Assembly: GCA_015680685.1 (NCBI GenBank)
Contig: MNCI01010462.1
Location: 211,980 to 275,979, forward strand
Direction of reading: 5' to 3'
From: Gnetum montanum
Taxonomy: Eukaryota; Streptophyta; Gnetopsida; Gnetales; Gnetaceae
Length of the DNA stretch: 64,000 nt
The notes under the pieces were generated by a model, which saw only the letters and a program-made list of their open reading frames with translations, did not search any database and was not told the DNA's origin. Every line of letters starts with the position of its first letter. The first letter of the stretch is position 1. Of the stretch, positions 9,663 to 22,042 are shown in pieces. Both the position numbers and the translations under genes were made by a program.

Positions 9663-12600
9663 CTAGAGGGGGCTCAGGAACACTTCCACCTTCTCTGTTG
9701 GGATGGCCAACATTACCTGGTACTTGTACCACAACAAAACATAACTTAACCAATAACCAATAAAGCATGAGATCAAAATTATAACCTAGAACAAATTAAA
9801 CTAAAACATGCTAAAACCAATAAAGTAATACAAACTTGGAAGGGTTCAAGAGCAACATCCTTTGATGGGAGATTTCGAAGACCAACCTCCAAATGATGGA
9901 GGATTTATTCCTTGGTAATGTGTGTTGAGTCCACCATCTCGAGATTAATGCTTGTTAGGGTATTGCTATCATCAATGTCTGTCCATGTGTATGGCTCCAG
10001 TGGAAATGTCCCAGTAGCCACCTCTCCAGAAGTGGTAGTGACTTAAGGAGATGGAAATCCAACCATGGTTATGGTTCCTTCAAAGAGTTCAAAGACATCC
10101 TCCACTTGAATCCTCCACCTTGCCATGTATGTCATTCTAGTACCATTTCTAGTCAATCTCTTTGGTTCACAAGGAAATCCTATTCATCACTTGGGCCTCC
10201 ACAAATTCCTTGCAATCCTTGAGATCTCTATTTGCCTCAACCAACATCTTTTTCTCTTTTTCCAATGAAACAACATGTTCCCATAAGAACTCATTGGCAC
10301 ATTAAATTTTCCATCAATTTTTAGCACATGAAAATGCATAATTAGTGGCACTTTCATATAACTTACATGGTACATTCTATACATTAGATAGTAGGATAGG
10401 TAAGGCATCGATCTCAATTGGGTGGTTGGGATTCCATCTAAGTGTAGGCACTGAGAAACCAATAAAACATGAGGAAAAACCATAAGTAACCAAATAGATG
10501 AAGTATAAAAAATAATGAAACAATAAAACCATATGTTCACTGATGGTTTTATGTGAAACATGAAGGTGGAGGCTATGGGCTAAGGCTTAGTAGCTAAGGA
10601 AAGCACAACCATCAATAAATGATTAAGAACAAGCTTAAGCACAAAACAACATAACTTAACAACACATGAAATAAAGACATACCTAGAGCATCATCTTGGA
10701 TGATGATATGGGATTCAACTTGCTATGAGGGATAAAAGATGGCTTCAAAGTCATCCAATTGGACATTGGATAACCCTTCATCCTCATGAAATTGTAAGAT
10801 CTTCTTGTCTAGGTGACTTTGCTTCACCTTTGTTGCTACCACCTAGACTGTTAACTTAGGTTGTCTATCTACAATAACAACAATGACAAAGCATGATATA
10901 ATTTAGTGTCTTACCTTATAATACTAATATAGCTATAAAATATAACCATGTAGAATAACTAAGACAATTTAAACCATACCCATGACCATGTCACATGCTG
11001 GGTGAAGTCTCACCACAAACCCTTTCTTAAATGAGGGTTTCTCAATTACTAGGGATTTCTCTTCAACCATTACCCTCTTCAATTTAGGTCTAGCCAAACC
11101 ATTAGCTTTATCCTACAATGTCTTGACTTGATCAATGTCTCCATGCACAATATGAGGCTCAATCCTTGTGCTATTTGGAAAAACACAGTGCCTACCACTA
11201 ACTACCTTAGTGGTAATAGATAGTAACTCTCCAACATCCTCTAATTTGTTTTGAGCCTGCATAGTGATATAACCATGTTTAATCCATAGCTTGGAGAGTT
11301 GAGATGGATCTTTGGTTATCCATTTTCCATCCTTCCTCAACATTAGGAACTTCAAAAACCTTCTTAGATATGCTACAAAAATGCATAGTGCATGTGAAAT
11401 TTTGTTGTGAGTTTATCGAGTTTGAGGACTTCACTGCATAGTCCAAAAACCAAGTGATTATCCCAATTAAAATCAAGAACCCTTGAAGAGGATCTTCCTC
11501 ATGGTCCATGCCTTTTCCACCCCCATGATCTTGCCTTAAGATAACAACTTTGGAAGAACCTAGCAATGGAACAAGGAATAAGACTTCCTAGTCTCTTTAA
11601 CCTTGAATTGGCTATGAGACAACATGTTGTGACCATGGTAAGTGCCTAGCCACTTCTCCACCTCCCCTTGATGCATCACTTCTTTACCCTCCTTAGTGGT
11701 AATAGTTATGTCTTCATGTGAAATTCCAAAGAGTTACTAAAGGTGGATTCATTGATGGCTAAGGTAATAGTCATACCATTAAACTAGGTGATAAACTTCT
11801 TAACTCCTTGATCAAAGAAGTCAATGATGTTCGCCATCTTAAGAGTAGGGATAGTGGGGCTAGGATCCATATATAGATAAAGTAAACCTAAATTGGCAAT
11901 GTTTGCATAAATGTTTCTAGGCACCTTGCTAGCTAACCACTACTATATTGAATCCACCTCCCCATACTTCAAGATCAAAGTCTCCTTAGAGCATCCTAAA
12001 ATAACAAGTATGATGGTAGAGAAGACGCTAGCACCTACAATATAGTAAAAGACTACTTAGCATAAGCATAATTAAGTAAAATAAAAAATATAACAAGTAT
12101 ATTAAAATTAAAATCAAATTTATATCCAAACATAGCAAATAAAATCATTTATACACCCAAAGCCTAAGTATCCTAGGATCATACAACTATAAAAATGTTA
12201 AAATTAAAATTAAAAAAATGAAATAAAGTAACTCTTACCTTTCTTGCTGGAGGAGGGTGAAAAGGAGCTTCCAATAGGTATTCAAGCCAAATATGATTTA
12301 TCTCACCAACCATGTGCTATCCCATTGGTTACACAACATTGGTAGGCTTTGGCATAATGAGTGGTATACCTATCAAGGTCACCTATCAATTGCTCCACCA
12401 CCACAACCCTTACTATGGGGTTTTTGATGAAAACCTCTAATGATATTTGGTTTAAGGGTAAGAGGTAGTCCTACTTGATGAACCCTTGGTCATCCACCCT
12501 ATACCTATAAGTACACCAAGAAAAAAACATTTAAAAAGTATCTTAGTGGCCTAGTAAGGTAGCCAAAACAAAAACTTAAAATCATGATTACCCTTCCACA

Positions 12601-13046
12601 CAATAAATAGTACCAAGAGGGTTCTAAAATAGCATGTGAGCTTAGTGCTTAACCAATAAGGTATTGTTAGCATTGTACAAGTTGAACTCTAACATGTTCC
12701 AATTTCTAGACAACTTATGAGCCCCTGTTTTATGAGTGCTATCAAGCAACTCATCCTCCATGCATGTTTCAAGATTATCTTCTATAAAGATGATGATCAT
12801 GCTGAATGACAACAGTAGCAAGGTCTCAACAATAATAGTGAGTGTATGGTAGACAACTATGATCATATCATCATGTAGTTCTATAGAATTAAGGTGAAGA
12901 ACTCTTGTACCTCAAGCTAGAACCACAAAGAGTTATGTTTCATAGGCATGTGGGGTGATAGGATCCTAGTCCCTTGGGTGTGGATGCAACATAGCAACCC
13001 TAGTAGCTCTATCACCATCAGTATGGGCTTAAGGAAGGCCTTGCAT
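9663..13046 (-). pseudogene. Multi-exon pseudogene of unknown function, antisense inside the large LTR element
   Basis: Reading the minus strand gives six exons: 13046-12592, 12504-12239, 12034-10980, 10868-10683, 10450-9836 and about 9722-9663. The introns are 87, 204, 111, 232 and about 113 bp, AT-rich, with GT..AG ends. Strong sites include AAAG/GTAAGA at 12238, CTAG/GTATGT at 10682, TTTCTCAG at 10451 and a T-rich CTTATAG at 12505. Codon phase is kept at each of the first four joins when read locally. The product would be about 870 residues. Visible parts are an N-terminal ATG at 13046, a segment IYANIANLGLLYLYMDPSP, a K/E-rich segment TTKEGKEVMHQGEVEKWLG, and a coiled coil LEKEKKMLVEANRDLK near 10260. 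Damage consists of about a dozen TAG/TAA/TGA stops and two frameshifts (exon 3 near 11,500; exon 5 near 10,100). I do not recognise the family. It may be a captured host gene or an extra antisense gene of the kind reported in some plant Tat elements. Confidence 0.65.
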
Positions 13047-15420
13047 ACAACAACCATATTTATTACAACCATTAATAGCCATAACCAAATATAAGCATAC
13101 TATAGATAGAAAAAATTATAATGTCAATGTTTTCATTACATAATAACCAAATCATAGCATCAATGCTTGAAACCAAAATAAAAGACCAACTTTCAACTAA
13201 AAACCATGTATAATCGAGTGGCCTACCAATAGCTAATGGAATTTTCCATGATAAGATTTACATAAAAGTTGTAAATTTTTTTGTAGAATCATTGAAGGCA
13301 TGAAAATTAACTTGTACCAACTACAATAATAAAACCACCAATTTTAATTTTGCAAGATTTTGCTAAGTATCCTAGGTAATGGTGAAACTAGCCATAGTGA
13401 AAACCCAAGGAGGCCTAGTCAAAATTTGGTAAAAAATTAAATAAGAATGTTTAGAAATAAAAACAAAAAATGTGAAAATCTTTGTAAATCCAACACCAAG
13501 ACCAATAGCAATATCAATACCAACACTACCTATATAGATAGGAAGGTTTTCAATTTTCATGACCAAAACTACAACTACATACAATAGTTTACACCAACAT
13601 GAAAATGATAGATTAGAACTAAGATTTTTTCTAAGGCTAGAAATTGTGTCGGAATCAAAACTCAATAGAATTGGATGACTAAACTGGGCTTCCAAGGTTG
13701 GAAAAAATTTAAAACACCAAAAAATACCTTGAAAACATTCCATGAGAATCTTCATAACAACACCAAACTATGGAAAATGGCCATAGTACACAACCTATAC
13801 AAAATATGAAAAACATTTTAACTCAATTGAGACCACTTGAAAACCCTCCTAAATACCTCAAGAAATCCTCAAGACCATTGGATGTTGGCTGGAAAAATTT
13901 TATAAAATGCCAATGTTTTCCATCTTCACAGGGGTAAAGCGTAACAACCAAGAAATAACACTTTAACAATAGTTCAATAAAAAATTAATTAAAAATAAAT
14001 CACATGACTAAATTTAGTGATTACATAGCCATTGAGATCCTTAAAAAAAAATATAGAAATCAAAAACTAGAAAAAGTAAAATTTTTCATCTAGTTTTGTA
14101 TAAAATGTTGTCAAAATGACATGAACCTAGCCATAATAGCAAAAATGCATTTCCTGCAATATTAGGAAAAAATTAGAAAAAAATTTAATACATACCAAAA
14201 TTGGATGATTCCATAGCTACTAGAATCCTTAAATATAGATATACAAACCCACTACAAGAAGACTATGAAATTCGTAACCTTTCTAAAGATAAACAACATG
14301 CGAGTACCATATAAAAAATGGCCAAAATTGAAAACCCACTCTACACTACCTTTTAGAAAAAATTATGAATTAACCATAAGTCAAAATTAGATGGTTCAAA
14401 AATCCACTCAACTATTAAAAGTAGTGCTACAATTTTATGGCCATGAAAATAAGAAAATGTTAGCCATTTGAATAGGAAAAATCTAAAATTGGTGTTGCTT
14501 TTTTACTACAAAACCCTTGAAAACTCCTAGAAATAATAGAAATAATTTTCCTATTCAGCATACAGAAATCCTACAATCCAAGAAACATTAAAAACCCATA
14601 GAAATGACCTAGATATGATGTATTATTTTATAGAATTCAAAAATATCAAACACATAGAGCCCTACAACCAAAAATGCCTAGGAAGAAAATGAAAATTCAA
14701 CGAAAAAGGTGTAGAACTTGTGTACTTCGGCATCATGGTGGTGGAGCTCTTAACTATCACAAGCCATGGTAGACTAGAGATGCCTTGGATAGTAGCATCT
14801 ACCTCCTCTAGGGCTGGGTTCTTTGTGACATAAGCCATTTTTCTTGACATGGTAGTAGTCAACATAGCAACAAGTGGAATCCTTGAGTTCTGAAGCCTCC
14901 TAGTGCAACTACAGTGGTCTCTTATGTAGAAAAAGCTTGAGTACACTATGGATGAAGGTTGTAGAAGCTAAAGTAGATGTAAAGCTCTAAGATAAGGTAA
15001 TGAACTTTAGGTGTGATGGAAAAATAATGATTTTTGTAAATTTATTTTTTAAAACCCACTTCCAAATTTATGCATCCACTTGGACATCCTTGGTTTTCCA
15101 AAACACTTGCCCAAGTCCCACTAAGCTTAATTTTCAAAATTGGTAAGTAGGACTACACTGGGTGAGTGGGAAACTAATTCTTGAAAAAATTCAAATTCAA
15201 GATGGACCCCATTAGATGCCTAGGAAGAATGCCAAGAGAAATCCAAATACAATTGGATTTCCAATTTCCTAGGGTGACTAAGCTCACTTTCAAGATCCCA
15301 AAAGCTTTGAAATGACTTTTAAAATTTAATTATTTATATGAAAAAACCTACCAACCATCCATCCATGCCATAAAGACTTTATGCCCAAAACAAGAAACTA
15401 GGTATTAACATGAATGAAAA
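13047..15420. other. Spacer of the large element; one short minus-strand frame
   Basis: AT-rich, no recognised domain. On the minus strand, 14850-14700 encodes MSRKMAYVTKNPALEEVDAT... and ends near a possible splice donor. It could be an upstream exon of the antisense pseudogene, but nothing ties the two together. Confidence 0.3.
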
Positions 15421-16610
15421 TCGTGTAGTGAGGTAGGTAGAAATCCATTCCAAACCCTACCATTTATAGTAACTACACTAACTAGTAGTCTAACTACACT
15501 AGCCAACATAGTCACTAGTAGGAATAGGTTTCAAAACATTAAAAAAAACTCTAATTAACTTTGAAATAACAACTCTACACATGAACCCCTAGCAAGGACC
15601 TCCAATAGCTCTGTGATTGCATGAAGCCTATTACAATCTATCAAAATTTAATTTTTGTAATTAACTAGGTTGAAACCAAGTCTTAACTACACTAGCTAGA
15701 ATAGTCTCTAATTATTGAGTAAAATATAAAAATTAAATACTAAAAGTACCCTTCAAATTGACAAATTTTATCTTCAATGTTGTACTAGAACCTCAAGTAT
15801 CCTTGAAATAGCATACAATTGATTCAAAACAAGTTAAATCCCATCCCACACTCTAAAATATGCTAAAAATGATCATGATTATGCTTGCTAGCATATTCTC
15901 ATCATATTCAAGTTAATATGGAATATCGAAAGCACGTAACAAGATCTAGAGTACCATATTTTTACCTCCAAACTCATCTAATAACTCTAGTAATCTTTCA
16001 TAGACAAACTATGAAGTAGAGACAAGTCAAGTTCCATTTTCATTATGTGACTACACTAGCTAGCATAGTCCCAGCATAATCACAGTTGTTAAATAGACTT
16101 CCAAAAACACAAGACCAACCCAAAAACCCTATTGGAGATGTAAGAGACCTATAAACCCTCTAACCTTAGTGAAAAGTGGTCAAAACTCATGATACATCCC
16201 ACATATGCATTGTGATGACATTGGCCAATGTAGTTTAGTGGTGTGTAAGAATTGTGACATTAAATTGAGCATTGAAACTAACCCTAGTTTATGACACTTG
16301 TGACCTTAAAACTTGAAAAAATAGTCAATTAATAATGAAATTACATCAAAATTCAAATTCCATTTTTGACTATGTTGGACCAAGCTTGGACTATGGTGGC
16401 CAACATAGTCCTAGTGAAGTCATGATTTAGGATTAATTTGACTAGTGATTTAACATAAAAATTAGTCCAAACCCCTACCTTGAAAACCCATATCCTATCT
16501 AGCCTTTCCAATGTGCAAATTCACCTTATTTTGATCCTGAAAACACTAGATTCATCTTAACTACATTGAAGCCAGGCTCAACTACACTAGCCACCATATT
16601 CATAATAGGC
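15420..16610. repeat. Dispersed motif CTACACTAGCYARCATAGTC
   Basis: Recurrences at about 15471-15512 (two), 15685-15706, 16049-16070, 16388-16410 (related) and 16581-16602. Shorter forms (AGCATAGTC) occur in both LTR copies, near 5879-5930 and 28730-28825. Confidence 0.55.
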
Positions 16611-16799
16611 CATGGTCATTTCAAAGTCTCAACAACCTCTAGCATTATCCATCTCAAAATTTGGGAACCTTGGCCAAGAACACTGGTAACTTGATCTTCA
16701 GTATCATCACTTGATCACATTCAACATTACTTGGCTCTAGTTTCACCATATCTACCTTATTCACTCTTTTGTGGCCTCTCTTGACCTTCTCTAGCATTT

Positions 16800-17165
16800 G
16801 ATTACTATCATTTGGTGGAGTTTGAATCATTTAACATCATGTAATCATATGACCTACTAAGGATTAAACCTTGCAAGGTGTAACCATAGTTAACCATGTT
16901 TTATCTTATGTTTCAACTTGTGTTGACTTTATTCTTCATCATTGATCTTTATTAGAGCATCACTTTGCCCACATTCCATCAATTGTTCCCATCATTTGGC
17001 CTTTATTTGACCATATGTAGTCTTTATTTCATCTTATTTATCTTCATATACCTCTTATAGCCTTTGTTAACCTTTTTTACATCATGTTTTACCATGATAT
17101 AGCACATATTTGCATAGTTACTACAATATGTTAAATCATTTTGGCATTATTTATTCATTTTTACC
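16800..17165. repeat. Degenerate short-period repeat (ATCATTTGACCTTTATT-like)
   Basis: Many imperfect recurrences of CATTTGRC, TTATTTCATCTT and ACCATGAT-type words, 10-20 bp apart. The words are reverse complements of those in the array at 50,660-51,395. The array ends exactly where homology to the other pol copy begins. Confidence 0.5.
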
Positions 17166-17184
17166 CAAGTTCCACTTATTGTGC

Positions 17185-19330
17185 TTATGATTGCTATGCA
17201 AGATTGAACTATGGAGACTTGGAAGAAAATTAGCATTCTATTGAACCTAAGTGGACTTGTTAGTAGTGTTGAATGATGTATGAACCTTAATTGCTTAGAT
17301 CTCAAGCCTTAGAGTCTTGTCGACCACATAGCTTTGATTGAGAAACCTCTAGAGTGGCCTAAAAACCAAGTCAAAACCCTTGACCTAGAGGCTAGCAACA
17401 TTACCAAAGACTCTCTAGTTGAGCTTCTTATGAAAATGCATAGTGGTAAGGAGAAACCCTGAAATTAAATTCCTCATTGGAACCTTAGCAAGCTCAAGAC
17501 ATCATCAAGGTCCTCAAAGATAACATTAAGGCCTTTGACTAGTCATATGGTTATATGTCATGTCTTGACCAATGCCTAGTACAACATAAAATCATACTCA
17601 ATCCTAGTATTAGACTAGTTAAGAAAAAAGTTCACAAGATTAGGCTTGATTAAGCCCTAGCAATTTGTGATGAAATCACAAAACTATACCACACTAGTTT
17701 CATTAGAGTTGTTGATTATGATGAATGGGTAATTAACATAGTTTTAGTCCCTAAGAAAATGGGAGTCTACATATTTACATAGATTTTTAAGACCTAAATA
17801 AGGAAACCATCAAGGATGATTTCCATTTTCCTAGTATTGACCAACTTATTAGTACTATGACTAGGCATGCCTTATCTTCCTTCATGGATGGGTTCTAAAG
17901 ATACAACTAGATTAGGATTAATGTAGAACATCAACTTAGTATGACCTTAATGACCCCTTGGGGTAACGTTTACTATACCATGATGCTCTTTGGCCTAAAG
18001 TATGCAGGATCAACCTACCAAAGCGCTATGATGTATATCGTTAGCAATTATATGCTAGGACTTCTTAATGACTACATAGATGATGTAGTTATTAAGTCCA
18101 AAGTTGTTGATAATCATGTGCATGGAATTAATCTTGTACTTCAATTTTCTATTAAATATGAGTTTAGGCTTAACTATAAGCAGTGTATTTTTTCTTCAAA
18201 ACCAATAAGATGCTTATTCTTTGTAGTATCCAAAGTGGGAATACATGTCGATCTTGATAAGGTTAAGACCTTATCCAACTTGCCAAGACCAACTAACCTA
18301 AAGGAGTTGTGAGGACTACAAGGTAGATTATAATTTATTTTTAGGTTCATTGCTAGGCTCACAGATATGTTACAACCAATGCAACACTTGCTTAAGAAAG
18401 GAGTTTACTAAGAGTAGATGGCTGAATGCCAAGAAGCCTTTGAAAACCTTAAGGAAGAGTTGGGACAACTACCAACGGTGAATCCACTGAAAGATGATAA
18501 TTATTTTTACATCTATTTTGCTATCTCTAACATGTATATATCCTCTCTACTCTATTAGAAACAAGATGATGGAGTAGAGTTACCAATATAATACCTAAGT
18601 CATGCACTAGTTTCCCATTAGACTTGATACATTGAAGTAGAGAGGTGTTGTTTGGTCCTAGTATTTTCACTAAAGAAGTGGTGACACTACCTCTTTAGGA
18701 ACCAAGTCAATGTCATTTACAAAGATCATGTACTTAGAGCCATAATGACCAACATTTATGAAAGTAGCTAGATAGCCTGTTGGAAAGCCATAATAGCTGA
18801 TTTTGACCTTCATTACATCTCCCAAGCCTCAATGAAGTATCATGCTATAGCCATACAATTTACTTCTTCACCAATAGAAGATGATGTAGCCATAGATCCA
18901 AAACTTCTAGATGAACACATCAACATTATTAGTAATGTACTCAAGGGCTATGAGGTGGTCATGCACTTTGATGGAGCTTCAACTGCCCATGGGGCTAGTG
19001 CTATTTCCATCATAACATTCCTATGTAGTTAAATCAAATCCTTCACTTACCATTTCAAATTCCCATGCACCAACAATGTAGTAGAGTATTAAGGATTGAT
19101 TAGGGGGATGATGGTAGCTCATAACCTAGGAATCAAATGATTAACGATCAAAGGTGAATTACAACTTATGCTTAACTAAGTAACTAAGGTTTATGCATGT
19201 AAAGCCCAACATTCAAAATATTGTTTTGATTTAGGTAAGAAATTGATACAATAATTCATAGACAATGACATCCATCATGTACCCCAAATTCAGAACATGC
19301 TAGTTGATGCCATTATGATCATATCTCTCA
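17185..19330 (+). pseudogene. pol remnant: reverse transcriptase, RNase H and second RNase H
   Basis: The segment starts near MIAMQD (17190), where homology to the minus-strand pol at 57,560 begins. RT spans about 17,620-18,410: IYIDF*DLNKETIKDDFHF near 17780, SSFMDGF near 17877, FGLKYAGSTYQ near 17989 and the catalytic box YIDDVVIKSK at 18078-18107, which is intact. The gypsy RNase H follows at about 18,410-18,830 (AFENLKEELG, ISNMYISSLL, YLSHAL). A second, archaeal-type RNase H lies at about 18,930-19,270 (VVMHFDGASTAHGAS, first Asp kept; FKFPCTNNVVEY). At least ten premature stops are present. The order RT, RNase H, second RNase H, integrase is that of the Tat lineage. Confidence 0.8.
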
Positions 19331-19559
19331 GTATGACACTTGATGTGTTTGGAAAATTACCTTTCTTAACAATATATTGTGTTATTCCCATCATGTAAAA
19401 TAGTGAGAGAAACTTTGTAGCCTTTATCAGTACTACCCCTCCATAGGAATGATATGATGATATCAAGTTTTACCTCATGCATGATGAATCTCCACAAGGC
19501 TTGACTACTTCTCAAAAGGATGTTGTAAATAAAAATGGTTAAAATAATATGTCATCATA

Positions 19560-20695
19560 GGAAATAATGCATTATGTAGACACTCTTATGATGCTATATT
19601 GTTAGTGTGCTTGGGAAAAATTAAAGCTCACATAGTCCTTGAACAAGTTCACGAGGCTGTATGTGGGGGACATATAGGACCTAGATCCATGGCTACTAAG
19701 ATTAGGTGACTAGGCTATTACTTGTCCTATATAAAAATGATTATTTGTGAAAGGTTAATTCTTGTGACACTTTTCAATTGCATTTCAACTTGATCCACAT
19801 GTCACCAACCGAGTTACATACCACTCAGATCCCTAGGTAATTCCAACTGTGGAGGTTGGATATCATTGGACCTATAACACCTAAGTATTTTTCATGGCAT
19901 AGTTTCATCATCACTCCAACTGAATACTTCACAAAGTGGGTTGAAGCTATTCTCCTTGGGAAGAGAACATCTCAACAAGTTTGTAGCTCTATACTTGACA
20001 ACATAGTAGGCCATTTTGGCATACATATGATCATAGTCATAGATAATGGACAAAAATCTAGTAGCTAAGAGAAAAAATTCTTTTTTCATAACCTAGGAAT
20101 CAAGCATTCATTTTCATCAGTGTACTACCTCCAAACCAATTCACAAGCTAAAGCTAGCAACAAAGCTATTGTAAACCTACTTTAAAATATGTTGAACAAC
20201 AGTAGACACAAGTGGCATGAGTGGCTTGTCCATGTGCTATGGGCCTATTGAAAAACCTACCAAACTACAACTAGGGTAATTTCATATAAATGGTTTATGG
20301 TTCTAAAGCTATATTACTTCTTAAATTGCAAGTTCCATCTCTCTGAGTAGCCCTATTGAACTTCATTAATGATGAATAGAATAAGGAGCTATGGATCATG
20401 GATCTGGACTTAGTGGAAGAGCAATGACTATGAACACTTGCTCACATTGAGAAATATCAAGAGAAACAAAAGCAATAGCACCATAGTAATCTAAAAAAGT
20501 GTAAGATTAGGAAGGGAGACCTTGTCCTCAAGGCTCTTTATGAGCATGTGGATAATTTCTTAGCCAATTGGAAAGGGTCTTACTTGATTACCAAGGCCTA
20601 TGGCAATGGAAGCATCTAGATAGTAGACATGGATGGGAATGAGTTTGTCAATCTGATCAATCATTTCTATCTAAAGCCTTATTATATCTAATACA
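19560..20695 (+). pseudogene. integrase remnant of the large element
   Basis: Zinc-binding part near 19,640-19,800, with a partial HHCC motif (HEAVCGGHIGPRSMATKIR near 19650). Catalytic core from 19,856: MDIIGPITP (first Asp), IIVIDNGQKSSS (second Asp, 20032-20067) and NSQAKASNKAI near 20141, where the expected catalytic Glu of the QAEASNK motif is Lys. The C-terminal end is recognisable as DMDGNEFVNLINHFYLKPYY near 20630-20688. Several stops are present. With the Glu lost it could not catalyse integration even without the stops. Confidence 0.8.
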
Positions 20696-20921
20696 TTTTC
20701 TTAATAGGCACTAACAACAATATCCATGATTGTAATGGTTGATAAAAAGTGATTTAGCATTCTTTTCTCTATCTCTTTTTGCACAACAATTGAACTAAAA
20801 AACTTTGTAACATCTATAATGTAAGATATAGATTCATTTTGGGTGTAACCAATTAAAACCTTTAATGATAGACTTATAGTGGTTTTTTGAGTTCTTTGTA
20901 GATGTTTCTTGAGTTCATTTT
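20691..20921. other. 3' untranslated part of the large element, before the nested insertion
   Basis: No gene. ATTTT at 20917-20921 is the left target duplication of the nested element; the sequence resumes at 28189. Confidence 0.7.
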
Positions 20922-21901
20922 TAATGAGACACGATTTGCATGAGCCATGATATCACGTACGCGATATTGTGTTATCCCCTGCGATGTCGCGTACACGATA
21001 TCGCGGTCCATCGCCAAATCTATAAATAAGAGGTGACACTCCCCTTATTTTTCATCCTAGGCTAGAAGTAGGGAAACTCTACCAAATTGATCACTCCAGA
21101 GATAGAATATTTTCCATGTGCCCACAGTAGGAGTCCCCAAGTGAACAGATCTTTATTTGAGCAGCATTGTACCTGAACGCAAGTTATGTACAACAATAAA
21201 GATGAGCTTTGTGGATAAACCTTGTAGTGCATGGAATAGGATTTATTACTTGTTATTTATTACCTATTATTTCTTACTTGTTATTTATTACCCTACAGTA
21301 GCACGACATGAGTATGACTTGATTACGAGCATTTATGGATGTGTACGGCTAATCAAGTAATCGGCTACTCATCGTGATTAGATTCTCTCATCCTCAACTC
21401 CTAGAATGCAGAATGAGTATGACGTGATTACGAGCATCTAAGGATGTGTATGGCTAGTCAAGGAATAGATGCTCATTATGCTTAGGCTAGTTAAACGCCT
21501 CAGTACGACCACTTCGAGCATGTGCATTACACGTGGTGATCCCAGTAACGATTAGCATTTGGTAGCCACGGTTGCATAGTTTAGGGTGTGTATGGTAAGT
21601 GAGAACAGATGTTGATGCTAGTTAATTTAGACTTAGTTCATTAGTTAGAGTTAGTTAGTTTCTGAACCCTTCACCCTTTAGCATAGAAGACATAAAACAT
21701 AAAAGACTATAAAAATCATATACCTCGAACTTACTTAACCATACACTGTGACAACTACAAGTAAGTCTGGGAAGACAACGAATGATTAACCCCAAGTGTT
21801 CCATGGGGCATGTAGGCATTTAGTCTATGGAGTTCAATCAAATCATGCATGCAATGCTCGTTTCATATGGTTGAGTGTAGGGGTACCTCGCCACTCATCA
21901 T
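20922..21901 (+). repeat. 5' LTR of nested element
   Basis: Begins TAATGAGAC (TGATGAGAC in the right copy) and ends CACTCATCA. It aligns end to end with 27226-28188. It contains a TATA box at 21021, CAATAAAGATGAG near 21195 (possible poly(A) signal), and imperfect palindromes upstream of the TATA box. Confidence 0.92.
20947..21030 (+). promoter_or_regulatory. U3 palindromes and TATA box of nested element 5' LTR
   Basis: Two imperfect dyads, ATGATATCACGTACGCGATAT (from 20947) and GATGTCGCGTACACGATATC (20983-21002), precede CTATAAATAAG at 21020-21030. The right LTR has the same TATA box at 27311 and a nearly perfect dyad GATGTCGCGTACGCGATATC at 27273-27292. Conservation in three LTR copies suggests a regulatory site; function is inferred. 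Confidence 0.6.
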
Positions 21902-21902
21902 T

Positions 21903-21920
21903 GGTGCTGTTGCTGGGGAC
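21903..21920 (+). other. Primer-binding site, tRNA-Asp type
   Basis: TGGTGCTGTTGCTGGGGA follows the LTR by one base. It differs from the canonical TGGCGCCGTTGCCGGGGA at three positions, all C-to-T. Confidence 0.85.
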
Positions 21921-22042
21921 TAAGTGTTTGTGCACCATATAGAACATAAGGATATCATTCACACCGTGGTGAGTCTTAACGAACCTTTGGGTTAATCAAA
22001 AGAGAAAATTTATATAATGGTGAAATTAGCACACCGATAAAA

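Noticed and set aside
13372-13755. Minus-strand frame of 127 residues as an upstream exon of the antisense pseudogene
   Set aside because: It is Phe/Ile/Ser-rich with AT-driven composition, and no splice signals join it to 13,046.
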